From NCBI RefSeq assembly GCF_002188635.1, contig NZ_NINX01000035.1, forward strand, positions 1-64,000: 64,000 bases of DNA, read 5' to 3'. The translations under genes were made by a program, and so were the position numbers. This document shows positions 34,036 to 41,679 of the stretch, piece by piece. The DNA comes from Pigmentiphaga sp. NML030171 (GTDB lineage Bacteria > Pseudomonadota > Gammaproteobacteria > Burkholderiales > Burkholderiaceae_B). The notes beneath the pieces are model-generated. The model was given only the letters and a program-made list of their open reading frames with translations. It ran no database searches and was not told the origin of the DNA. Positions within the stretch are counted from its first letter, which is position 1. Every line of letters begins with the position of its first letter.

Positions 34036-34944
34036 TCAGCGCATCGACGGGGCCTCGCCCCCCAGGGCATCGACCACGTCGGCGATCAGCTTGGCCAGTT
34101 CGCCCGACATCAGCGTGAAATCGGCGTCGAAGCGTTCGGCGTCGTTCTGCGCCAGGGCGTCGGCGTTTTCCTTGAGCACGTCCAGCGGCGCGATGCGCTT
34201 GATGGCCAGCGATTCGCTCAGCACGAACGAGATGCGGTCGGCCCAGGTCATGGCGAGCCGGGTGCACTGCTTGCCGGCCTCGATGTGGCGGCGCACGTCC
34301 TCGGCCTCGATGGATTGCCGCACATAGCGCACCGTGGCGCGGCCTTCGCCGGTGGAGCGCAGCTCGGTGTCCTGGTCGATCGTGAAATTGGCGGGAGCTT
34401 CGCCGCCGGCCAGCCATTCCGTCATGGCGGCCGCGGGCGAGGTCTGCACGTGCAGGTTGGCCAGCGGGAATTTGTCGATGGCCCGGTTCAGGAGCTGCAG
34501 CAGTTCGTCGCAGCGCGCCGCCGAGGAAGCGTCGATGCACAGCCAGCCGTTGCGCGTGTCTATCCACGCGCGGGTGTCGCGCAGGATGCTGAAGGCGCGC
34601 GGCAGCAGCGTTTCCTTGACGTTCTCCTTGATCTCCTTCATCTGCTTGCGGCCCGGCTTGAAGCCTTGCTGCTCTTCGATCTCCTGGGCCTTGGCCTTGG
34701 CCACCTGATTGATGACGGTGGTCGGGAGCAGTTTCTTCTCGGTGCGCAGCGTGATCAGCAACTGGCCGTTCACGCCGTGGGCCAGCAGGCTGCCGTTTTC
34801 CAGCGGGGGCGCCCATCCCTGCGTCTGCAGCTCCAGGCTGGAGCCGGGGGCGAAGACCTGGGGCCGGAGCAGTTCATCGAGCCCCTCGGGCGTCATGGGC
34901 CAGGGGGCGGGAAGGCGATAGATCTGTAGATTCTTGAACCACAT
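34036..34944 (-). CDS. rdgC: recombination-associated protein RdgC
   Basis: This 302-residue nucleoid-associated protein forms a ring round DNA and limits RecA filament growth. The N-terminus [20 protein letters not shown] and the region [19 protein letters not shown] are diagnostic. The fold is complete and the length matches the family. It is a single gene, convergent with the MFS gene at 32.6 kb. Confidence 0.96.
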   Translation of the reverse strand: MWFKNLQIYRLPAPWPMTPEGLDELLRPQVFAPGSSLELQTQGWAPPLENGSLLAHGVNGQLLITLRTEKKLLPTTVINQVAKAKAQEIEEQQGFKPGRKQMKEIKENVKETLLPRAFSILRDTRAWIDTRNGWLCIDASSAARCDELLQLLNRAIDKFPLANLHVQTSPAAAMTEWLAGGEAPANFTIDQDTELRSTGEGRATVRYVRQSIEAEDVRRHIEAGKQCTRLAMTWADRISFVLSESLAIKRIAPLDVLKENADALAQNDAERFDADFTLMSGELAKLIADVVDALGGEAPSMR

Positions 34945-34995
34945 GGCGGGCCGCGCAAAAGGGTCGATTCTATACGACGCGGCCTTCGCCCTTCG

Positions 34996-36456
34996 TTACC
35001 CCAGGTCCAGCGAGTCATCCTTCTTGGATTCGCGCGGCACGTCGGGCGACAGTTGCCAGAAGATCCACGCCGAAGCCGCGGTGAGCAGGCCGATGCAGAT
35101 GAAGGTGGCGTGGAAGGCGGCCAGCGCGTCCTCGGGCGCGCCATGGTCCACCAGGTGACTGAACGCGGCCAGGATGCCGCCGGCCACCGTCACGCTCAGG
35201 CTGATCGCCAGCATCTGCATCATGGACAGGATGCTGTTGCCGCTGCTGGCGCCTTGCTGGCCCAGATCCTTGAGCGTCAGCGTGTTCATCGCGGTGAATT
35301 GCAGCGAGTTCACCGCGCCGAAGAAGGCCATCAGCAGCACCTGGGTCCAGACCGGGTGCGAGACATCGACCAGCGAGAACGAGACGATGGTCAGGCCGAC
35401 CAGCACCGTATTGACCACGAGGACGTGGCGATAGCCGTAGCGGGTGATGAGCGAGGTCGCGAGGCGCTTGCTGAGCATGCCGGCCGCGGCCACGGGCAGC
35501 ATCATCAGGCCCGAATGCGTGGGCGAATAGCCCAGGCTGACCTGCAGCAGCAGCGGCAGCAGGAAGGGCATGCCGCTGCTGCCCAGGCGCGCGAACAGGT
35601 TGCCCAGCAAGCCTATGGTGAACGTATGGATGTGGAAGAGGGTGGGCGAGAACAGCGGCGCGGCCTGCCTGCCCGCGCGCAGCCAGTAGGTGACGATGCT
35701 GATCAGGCCGAACACCAGCATGAGTACGACGGTAGCGTGGCCCGTGGCGCGGCCCGAGAACCCGTCCAGCGAGAGCGAGATGGCCGCCATGCCGAAGGCC
35801 AGCAGTCCGTAGCCCACGCCGTCGAAGGAGGCCGGCTGCTTCTCGCGCTTGTCGATCATGAAGGTGCGCGTGGCTATCGCGCCGGCCAGGCCGACCGGGA
35901 TGTTGATCAAAAACACCCAGTGCCAGGAGAACTGCTCGGACAGCCAGCCGCCCAGTACGGGGCCGATCATGGGGCCGACCATGGCCGGGATGGCGACGAA
36001 GCTCAGCGCGGGCAGCAGGCGCTCCTGGGGGAAACTGCGCAGGATGACCAGCCGGCCCACCGGCATCAGCATCGCGCCGCCGGCGCCCTGGACCACGCGT
36101 GAAGCGACGAGCTGGCTGAGGTTCTGGGAGACCGCGCACAGCACGGAGCCCAGCGTGAAAAGGACGATGGCCGAGAAATACACCTTGCGCGTGCCGAAGC
36201 GGTCGGCGACCCAGCCCGAGGCGGGGATCAGCACGGCCATGGTCAGCGCATACGAGATCACCACCGATTGCATGCGCAGGGGGCTTTCGCCCAGGCTTGC
36301 CGCCATCGCCGGCAGGGCCGTATTGACGATGGTGGTGTCCAGCGTCTGCATGAAGAGGCCGATGGCGACGAGCCAAAGGGTGATGTTCAGCGTTTTTCTG
36401 TGTTCCACGGTCGGCGGGCGGGAGGCGGGCGGGTGCCATAGGATAGCTTGATTCAT
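34996..36456 (-). CDS. MFS exporter, DHA2 (EmrB/QacA) type
   Basis: This is a 486-residue, 14-helix proton-linked exporter. Motif D1 is LFMQTLDTTIVNTALPAMAA, motif A is SGWVADRFGTRKVYF, and motif C is FVAIPAMVGPMIGPVLGGWL. ATG 36456 is taken as start because it opens the short cytoplasmic N-terminus before helix 1. There is no adjacent membrane-fusion protein, so it may act alone. It is divergent from the dodecin gene. Confidence 0.9.
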   Translation of the reverse strand: MNQAILWHPPASRPPTVEHRKTLNITLWLVAIGLFMQTLDTTIVNTALPAMAASLGESPLRMQSVVISYALTMAVLIPASGWVADRFGTRKVYFSAIVLFTLGSVLCAVSQNLSQLVASRVVQGAGGAMLMPVGRLVILRSFPQERLLPALSFVAIPAMVGPMIGPVLGGWLSEQFSWHWVFLINIPVGLAGAIATRTFMIDKREKQPASFDGVGYGLLAFGMAAISLSLDGFSGRATGHATVVLMLVFGLISIVTYWLRAGRQAAPLFSPTLFHIHTFTIGLLGNLFARLGSSGMPFLLPLLLQVSLGYSPTHSGLMMLPVAAAGMLSKRLATSLITRYGYRHVLVVNTVLVGLTIVSFSLVDVSHPVWTQVLLMAFFGAVNSLQFTAMNTLTLKDLGQQGASSGNSILSMMQMLAISLSVTVAGGILAAFSHLVDHGAPEDALAAFHATFICIGLLTAASAWIFWQLSPDVPRESKKDDSLDLG

Positions 36457-36556
36457 GCCCGCGGCTTGGACTAAGGTGGCCTGGCCGGCTCCCGGTGCCG
36501 CGCGGCGCCGGGAATGGCCTTTGCTGACCGGCATCCCAGGCAACCAGGAGACGACG

Positions 36557-36772
36557 ATGTCGGAACACGTGTACAAGCAGCTCGAATTGGTCGGGTCCTC
36601 GACGAAGTCCAGCGACGACGCGATCCGCAACGCGATCGACCGCGCGGCCCGGACGATGCGCCATCTGGCATGGTTCGAGGTCACCCAGGTGCGGGGCCAC
36701 ATCGAGGACGGCAAGATCGCGCACTGGCAGGTGGGCCTGAAGGTGGGGGTGCGCCTGGAGGACTCGAAGTAG
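36557..36772 (+). CDS. dodecin family flavin-binding protein
   Basis: This is a 71-residue protein with the dodecin beta-alpha-beta-beta fold. The flavin-stacking W39 is in HLAWFEVTQVRGHIEDGK, and Q58 follows in HWQVGLKVGVRL. Dodecins form hollow dodecamers that store or buffer flavin. ATG 36557 has caggaga upstream; the longer open frame is not needed. It is notable for lying 130 bases before a flavin-based redox operon, though the intervening Fur-like site suggests separate control. Confidence 0.93.
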   Translation: MSEHVYKQLELVGSSTKSSDDAIRNAIDRAARTMRHLAWFEVTQVRGHIEDGKIAHWQVGLKVGVRLEDSK

Positions 36773-36837
36773 GCTCCCGAGGCAAGGGCGGCGGCGGGAG
36801 GCCGCCGCCTGCGCGCCGGCCCGGTGCTGGCTACAGT

Positions 36838-36879
36838 GCTTGAGAATTGTTATCATTATTGATCTTAATCATCTCAAGC
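36838..36879 (+). promoter_or_regulatory. Fur box inside a perfect 8-base inverted repeat
   Basis: GAGAATTGTTATCATTATT (36842-36860) matches 14 of 19 positions of the Fur consensus (GATAATGATAATCATTATC). It is enclosed by GCTTGAGA (36838-36845) and TCTCAAGC (36872-36879), which are exact complements. The stretch is the most AT-rich of its neighbourhood and lies 23-64 bases before the PepSY gene. Iron repression of the downstream operon is inferred. Confidence 0.75.
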
Positions 36880-36901
36880 ATGCAGTGCCGCGCACCGCCG
36901 T

Positions 36902-37540
36902 ATGGACAAACAGTCGGATCGCTTCCTGGAGCAGAAGCGTCGCTCATTCTGGTTGAAGCATCTGCATCAATGGCACTGGATCAGCTCGGCGATCTGTCTC
37001 GTCGGCATGCTGCTGTTCGCCGCCACCGGCATCACGCTGAACCACGCCTCCCAGATCGAAGCCCATCCGCGCGTCGTCTCGAAGGAAGCGCAGGTGCCGG
37101 CCGAACTGGCGCGCGCGCTGGCGCCTGAAGGCGGGGCCGACAAGGCGCCATTGCCGCCGGCGCTGCGGCAATGGCTGGAAGACCAGTTGTCCGTGGCGAT
37201 CGGCGACCAGCTGGCCGAATGGTCGTCCGACGAGATCTATGTTTCCCTGCCACGCCCCGGTGGCGACGCCTGGCTGAGCGTCGAGCTGCCCGACGGCGCT
37301 GTGAAGTACGAGAGCACCGACCGCGGCTGGATCTCGTATTTCAACGACCTGCACAAGGGCCGCAACACGGGCGAGGCCTGGAAGTGGTTCCTGGATATTT
37401 TCGCGGTCGCCTGTCTGGTGTTCTGCGTGACCGGTTTCTTCCTGCTGCAGATCCATTCGCGCAACCGGCCCGTCACCTGGCCCATGGTGGCGCTGGGCGT
37501 GGCCGTGCCGCTGTTCCTGGCATTCGTATTCATTCATTGA
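36902..37540 (+). CDS. PepSY-associated membrane protein
   Basis: This is a 212-residue protein with three membrane helices (about 25-47, 160-182, 190-211) around a periplasmic PepSY-like region (about 50-150). The His-rich start of helix 1 (KHLHQWHW) and the WFLDIFAVACLVFCVTGFF helix are typical. Such proteins are thought to pass electrons across the membrane or to reduce iron-siderophores. ATG 36902 is 23 bases after the Fur-like palindrome. The gene begins an operon of five genes (PepSY, DUF2271, DUF4198, ApbE, reductase). Confidence 0.87.
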   Translation: MDKQSDRFLEQKRRSFWLKHLHQWHWISSAICLVGMLLFAATGITLNHASQIEAHPRVVSKEAQVPAELARALAPEGGADKAPLPPALRQWLEDQLSVAIGDQLAEWSSDEIYVSLPRPGGDAWLSVELPDGAVKYESTDRGWISYFNDLHKGRNTGEAWKWFLDIFAVACLVFCVTGFFLLQIHSRNRPVTWPMVALGVAVPLFLAFVFIH

Positions 37541-37553
37541 AGAGGTTCTGGCT

Positions 37554-38066
37554 ATGCGTACATTGATCCCGGTGGCCGTCACCGGCCTGATGGTCGGGCA
37601 GGCCCAGGCCGCCGACCTGGCGGTAAGGATCGAGATCCCCCGGCTGAACGTGGCCGAGTACCACCGTCCGTACGTGGCGGTGTGGGTGGAGGGGCCGGAC
37701 CAGAAGGTCGCCGCCAACCTGGCGGTCTGGTACGACGTCAAGCTCAAGAACGACGAAGGCACGAAGTGGCTCAAGGACATGCGCCAGTGGTGGCGCCGCA
37801 CCGGCCGCGAACTGACCATGCCCGCCGACGGCATCAGCGGCGCCACGCGGCCCGTGGGCGAGCATCAACTGGCGTTCAGCGACGGCAAGGCGCCGCTGGG
37901 CAAGCTGGCCGAAGGCAAGTACGAGCTGGTGGTCGAAGCCGCGCGCGAGGTCGGCGGCCGCGAGTTGCTGCGCATCCCGTTCCAGTGGCCGCCGCGCGCG
38001 CCCGAGAAGGGCGAGGCGCGTGGCCAGCACGAGCTGGGTCGCGTCGCGCTGGAAACCAAACCCTGA
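37554..38066 (+). CDS. DUF2271 periplasmic protein with flavinylation motif
   Basis: This is a 170-residue protein with a signal peptide ending in AQA (cleavage about 19/20). The mature DUF2271 domain contains PADGISGATRPVG. DGISGAT (92-98) matches the D-x-x-[ST]-G-A-T motif on which ApbE enzymes attach FMN, with T98 as the predicted site. DUF2271 proteins have been linked to ApbE and PepSY genes in surveys of flavinylation systems. It is therefore likely an FMN-carrying periplasmic electron carrier. It is 13 bases after the PepSY gene and shares its operon with an apbE gene. Confidence 0.85.
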   Translation: MRTLIPVAVTGLMVGQAQAADLAVRIEIPRLNVAEYHRPYVAVWVEGPDQKVAANLAVWYDVKLKNDEGTKWLKDMRQWWRRTGRELTMPADGISGATRPVGEHQLAFSDGKAPLGKLAEGKYELVVEAAREVGGRELLRIPFQWPPRAPEKGEARGQHELGRVALETKP

Positions 38067-38097
38067 TTCCCTAGCAACCCCTTCCGAGGAAAAGAAC

Positions 38098-38907
38098 ATG
38101 AAGATGTCTCTCAAGTGGGCCGCGCTGGCCCTGGCGTTCAGCCTGCCCCTGTCGGCCCAGGCGCACCGCATGTGGATGCTGCCCTCGGCCACGGTGCTGT
38201 CGGGCGCGGATCCGTGGGTGACGGTGGACGCCGCCGTGTCCAACGACCTCTTCTACTTCGAGCACTTTCCGCTGCAACTGAACAACCTGTCGGTGACCGC
38301 TCCCGACGGCACCGCGGCCAAGGCCGAGAACCAGTCCACGGGCCGCTATCGCAGCACCTTCGACGTGCGCCTGACCCAGGCCGGCACCTACAAGATGGCG
38401 GTGGTCAACAACGGCGTGTTCGCGTCGTACAAGGAAAACGGCAAGAACAAGCGCTGGCGCGGCACGGCCGAGAAGTTCGCGCAAGAGGTGCCGGCCGACG
38501 CCCAGGACCTGCGGGTCACGCAGGCCAACAGCCGCCTGGAGACCTTCGTGACGGTGGGCAAGCCGACCGACACGGTGCTCAAGCCCACCGGACAGGGGCT
38601 GGAACTGGCGCCCATCACCCATCCGAACGATTTGTTCGCCAAGGAAGAAGCCAGTTTCCGGCTGCTGCTCGATGGCAAGCCCGCGGCCGGCATAGAAGTG
38701 TCCATCGTGCCGGGCGGGATCCGCTACCGCGACCAGTTGCATGAAATGAAGACGCGCACCGATGCCGACGGCAGGTTCACGGTGACCTGGCCCGAGCCCG
38801 GCATGTACTGGCTGGAAGCCGAGACCAAGGACGACAAGACCACCTTCGACAAGGCGAAGGAGCGCCGGTCGACCTACATCGCGACGTTCGAGGTCTTGCC
38901 TGAATAA
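38098..38907 (+). CDS. DUF4198 periplasmic protein
   Basis: This is a 269-residue exported protein. The signal peptide ends in SAQA and the mature sequence starts HRMWMLPSATVLSG. The N-terminal His-x-Met and the two beta-sandwich regions (the second near GKPAAGIEVSIVPGG) are typical of DUF4198, a family often encoded with metal uptake systems. A metal- or siderophore-binding role is inferred. ATG 38098 has gagga upstream. It lies between the DUF2271 gene and apbE, with a dispersed repeat right after its stop. Confidence 0.85.
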   Translation: MKMSLKWAALALAFSLPLSAQAHRMWMLPSATVLSGADPWVTVDAAVSNDLFYFEHFPLQLNNLSVTAPDGTAAKAENQSTGRYRSTFDVRLTQAGTYKMAVVNNGVFASYKENGKNKRWRGTAEKFAQEVPADAQDLRVTQANSRLETFVTVGKPTDTVLKPTGQGLELAPITHPNDLFAKEEASFRLLLDGKPAAGIEVSIVPGGIRYRDQLHEMKTRTDADGRFTVTWPEPGMYWLEAETKDDKTTFDKAKERRSTYIATFEVLPE

Positions 38908-38973
38908 GCCCCCCCGTACGCCCTTCGGGCGCCCCCCAGGGGGCGATGCGGGTAGACCGGCGGAGCCGGATCC
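38908..38973 (+). repeat. dispersed intergenic repeat, copy C
   Basis: It starts directly after the DUF4198 stop. Order: C7, GTACGCCCTTCGGGCG, CCCCCC-A-GGGGG, then GACCGGCGGAGCCGGATCC (38955-38973). Same order and strand sense as copy A read on the minus strand. It interrupts the otherwise tight operon, leaving a 166-base gap before apbE; nothing else is seen in the gap. Confidence 0.75.
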
Positions 38974-39073
38974 ACCGCATCCTGGGCCTGGTGCCGCTAT
39001 CTTGGGTTGTGGCAGCGGTGCTTCGCTGGCTGCCGGCCATGGTAACGAGCCCGAAGGGCGTAGGGAGGGGCGA

Positions 39074-40072
39074 GTGCTCGTGCCGCTGGCGGTGTCGGAG
39101 CAGGCGCGGCGGGGCTATGGGAGCGGGGCTCGGGTGGTTTCCATGGGCGGCCCGACGATGGGGACGAGCTGGTCGGTCAGGCTGGTGGATGATGGCGGGG
39201 TGCCGCCGGACCTGGACGAGCGGGTGCGGGCGACGCTGGACGGGGTCATCGACGAGATGAGCAACTGGCGGGACGATACGGACCTGAGCCGCTTCAATGC
39301 CGCGCCGGCGGGGAGTTGGCACGCCTTGCCCGATGCCTTGTTCATGGTGCTGGAGCAGGCGCTGAGCGTGGCCCGCGAAAGCGGGGGCGCCTACGATCCT
39401 ACGGTGGGGCCGCTGGTCGACCTGTGGGGGTTCGGGCCGCAGGGGCCGCGCGCCCGGCCGTCCGAGGCCGAGATCGAGGCCGTGCGTGGGCGCGTGGGCT
39501 GGGAGCGGATCGAACTGGACGTGGCGGGCCGCCGTGCGCGGCAACCAGGCGGGGCCCATGTGGACCTGTCCGGCATCGCCAAGGGCTACGCGGTCGACGC
39601 CGTGGCCCGCTGCCTGCGGCGCGCCGGCGTGGCGGGCTATCTGGTGGAGATAGGCGGCGAGCTGGCCGGCCACGGGGTGAAGCCGGACGGTACGCCCTGG
39701 TGGGTGGAGCTGGACCGGGCCTGGGATGCGAACGGCGAGTCGTCCGTGCCGCCGACGCTGGTGGCCCTGGAGGGCCTAGCGGTTGCCACCTCGGGCGACT
39801 ACCGGCGCCATGTCTCCGATGGGCAGGGCATGTACAGCCATACCCTGGACCCGCGCACCGGCGCGCCCATCGGCAACGGCGTCGTCTCGGTCACGGTCCT
39901 GCACCCCGAGTGCATGGCCGCCGATGCGCTGGCGACGGCGCTGACGGTGATGGGGCCGGACGAGGGGCTGCGCTGGGCGGCGCGTCGCGGGCTGGCGGCG
40001 CAGTTCGTACAGCGCACCGCCCAGGGGTACCGGGAAACGATGACGCCCAATTTCGCGGCGATGATGGAATGA
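39074..40072 (+). CDS. apbE: FAD:protein FMN transferase ApbE
   Basis: This is a 332-residue enzyme that moves FMN from FAD to Ser/Thr of target proteins. It has PTMGTSWSVRL near the N-terminus, DLSGIAKGYAVD, YLVEIGGELAGHG, ATSGDYRR, SHTLDPRTGAP and the Mg site AADALATAL, all as expected. GTG 39074 (ribosome site gggagggg) is preferred to 39002. No signal peptide or lipobox is present with either start, unlike many ApbE proteins. The likely target is the DUF2271 protein of the same operon. Its stop overlaps the reductase start by ATGA. Confidence 0.9.
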   Translation: MLVPLAVSEQARRGYGSGARVVSMGGPTMGTSWSVRLVDDGGVPPDLDERVRATLDGVIDEMSNWRDDTDLSRFNAAPAGSWHALPDALFMVLEQALSVARESGGAYDPTVGPLVDLWGFGPQGPRARPSEAEIEAVRGRVGWERIELDVAGRRARQPGGAHVDLSGIAKGYAVDAVARCLRRAGVAGYLVEIGGELAGHGVKPDGTPWWVELDRAWDANGESSVPPTLVALEGLAVATSGDYRRHVSDGQGMYSHTLDPRTGAPIGNGVVSVTVLHPECMAADALATALTVMGPDEGLRWAARRGLAAQFVQRTAQGYRETMTPNFAAMME

Positions 40073-41679
40073 ACGACGAATCTCGCGCGGCATCCGCGCG
40101 CCGGGCGGGCGTGGCGGTGTTGTTGCTGCTGGCGGCCCTGGTCCTGGTGGCCGCCGTGCTGCCGCTGTCGCCGGCGGCGCACCGCGCCGTGGCAGGGGGA
40201 CTGGTAGTCGCCTGCTATGTGGCGTTCTGCGTATGGACCGCGCTGGCATGGCGCGCCGCGGCGTCTCCGTCCGGCGGCCCGATCGCGGCCGATGCGCTGC
40301 TGGTGGCCTATGCCAGCCAGACGGGCTTCGCCGAGCAGATCGCGCGGCGCAGCGCGCAGGCGCTCCAGGCCGCCGGATTGCCCGTGCATCTGGCCAACCT
40401 GGCGGAGATGGGCGGTTCGGCCCTGCAGCGTTTCCGCCAGGCCCTGTTCGTGGTCAGCACGACGGGCGAGGGCGATGCCCCGGACAGCGTCGCCGGCTTC
40501 GCGCGCAAGACGCTGGCCGGCGAACTGGCCCTGCACGGCATGAGCTACGGCGTGCTGGCCCTGGGCGACAGCAGCTACCAGCGCTATTGCGCCTTCGGCC
40601 AGTCGCTGGCGAACTGGCTGCACCGGCAGGGCGCCGAGCCCATGTTCGATCCTATCCTGGTGGACGATGGCGACGAGGGTGCGTTGCGCCACTGGCAGCA
40701 CTACCTGAACGTGCTGGGCGCGAGCGCGGAAATGGAAGACTGGGCTGCGCCCAGCTACCGGGCCTGGACGCTGGCCGAGCGCCGATTGCTGAACGACGGC
40801 AGTCCCGGCGGCCCCGCCTATCACCTGGCCCTGGTGGCCGCGGATGCATCCCCGGCCGACTGGGAGGCCGGCGACATCGCCGAGATCGGGCCGCGCAATG
40901 CTCCCGATGACGTCGCGTCGCTGCTGGCCGCGCTGGGCCTGGATGGCGCCATGGGGGTGGACGGCGGGCAATCGCTGGGCGATGCGCTGGCGGCACGGGT
41001 GCTGCCCCATGACGAGGCCGGACGCGCCGCGCTGCGCGGCTTGCCGGCCCCGGCGCTGCTGGAGGCGCTGCCGCGCATCCCCCATCGCGAGTATTCGATC
41101 GCCTCGCTGCCGGCCGATGGCCGCCTGGAGCTCCTGGTGCGGCAGATGCGGTATCCCGACGGCCGGCTGGGACTGGGGTCGGGATGGCTGACCCGGCATG
41201 TCCGCGTGGGCGGCAAGGTGGACGTACGGCTGCGGCGCAATGGCGGCTTTCATCCGCCTGCGCCTGGGCGGCCGTTGATCCTGATCGGCAACGGCACGGG
41301 CATGGCGGGCTTGCGCGCGCACCTGAAGGCGCGCGCCGCCGCCGGGGCGCATCGCAACTGGCTGCTGTTCGGAGAACGCACGCCGGAGCACGACTTTTTC
41401 CATCGCGACGAAATCCAGGCGTGGCGCGGGCAGGGCGTGCTCGAGCGGCTGGATCTGGCGTTCTCGCGCACGGCCGGCTGGCCGCGCTACGTGCAGGACT
41501 GCCTGCCCGCCGCGGCAGGCGAACTGCGGGCGTGGGTGGACGATGACGCCGCGATCTACGTCTGCGGCAGCCTGCAAGGCATGGCGGCGGGTGTCGCGGC
41601 CGAACTCGAACGCATCCTGGGCCGCGATCGCCTGGACGAATTGGCCGAACAGGGCCGCTATCGGCGCGACGTGTACTGA
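40069..41679 (+). CDS. membrane-anchored flavodoxin/FAD-NADPH reductase
   Basis: This is a 536-residue protein with two N-terminal membrane helices (about 13-32 and 41-60). A flavodoxin domain (about 76-215) follows with LLVAYASQTGFAEQIA, STTGEGDAPD and LGDSSYQRYC. The C-terminal part is a sulfite-reductase/CPR-like FAD-NADP module (HREYSIASLP, LGSGWLTRHV, IGNGTGMAGLRAHL, VYVCGSL-like IYVCGSLQGMA). It should take electrons from NADPH via FAD and FMN and give them to the PepSY membrane protein. It closes the operon and abuts the convergent MFS gene with no gap. Confidence 0.9.
   Translation: MNDESRAASARRAGVAVLLLLAALVLVAAVLPLSPAAHRAVAGGLVVACYVAFCVWTALAWRAAASPSGGPIAADALLVAYASQTGFAEQIARRSAQALQAAGLPVHLANLAEMGGSALQRFRQALFVVSTTGEGDAPDSVAGFARKTLAGELALHGMSYGVLALGDSSYQRYCAFGQSLANWLHRQGAEPMFDPILVDDGDEGALRHWQHYLNVLGASAEMEDWAAPSYRAWTLAERRLLNDGSPGGPAYHLALVAADASPADWEAGDIAEIGPRNAPDDVASLLAALGLDGAMGVDGGQSLGDALAARVLPHDEAGRAALRGLPAPALLEALPRIPHREYSIASLPADGRLELLVRQMRYPDGRLGLGSGWLTRHVRVGGKVDVRLRRNGGFHPPAPGRPLILIGNGTGMAGLRAHLKARAAAGAHRNWLLFGERTPEHDFFHRDEIQAWRGQGVLERLDLAFSRTAGWPRYVQDCLPAAAGELRAWVDDDAAIYVCGSLQGMAAGVAAELERILGRDRLDELAEQGRYRRDVY

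Noticed and set aside
38946-39260. Small open frame with a hydrophobic stretch upstream of apbE, as a possible signal peptide
   Set aside because: It is in a different frame from apbE and largely derived from repeat copy C; no single-base change was evident that would join it.
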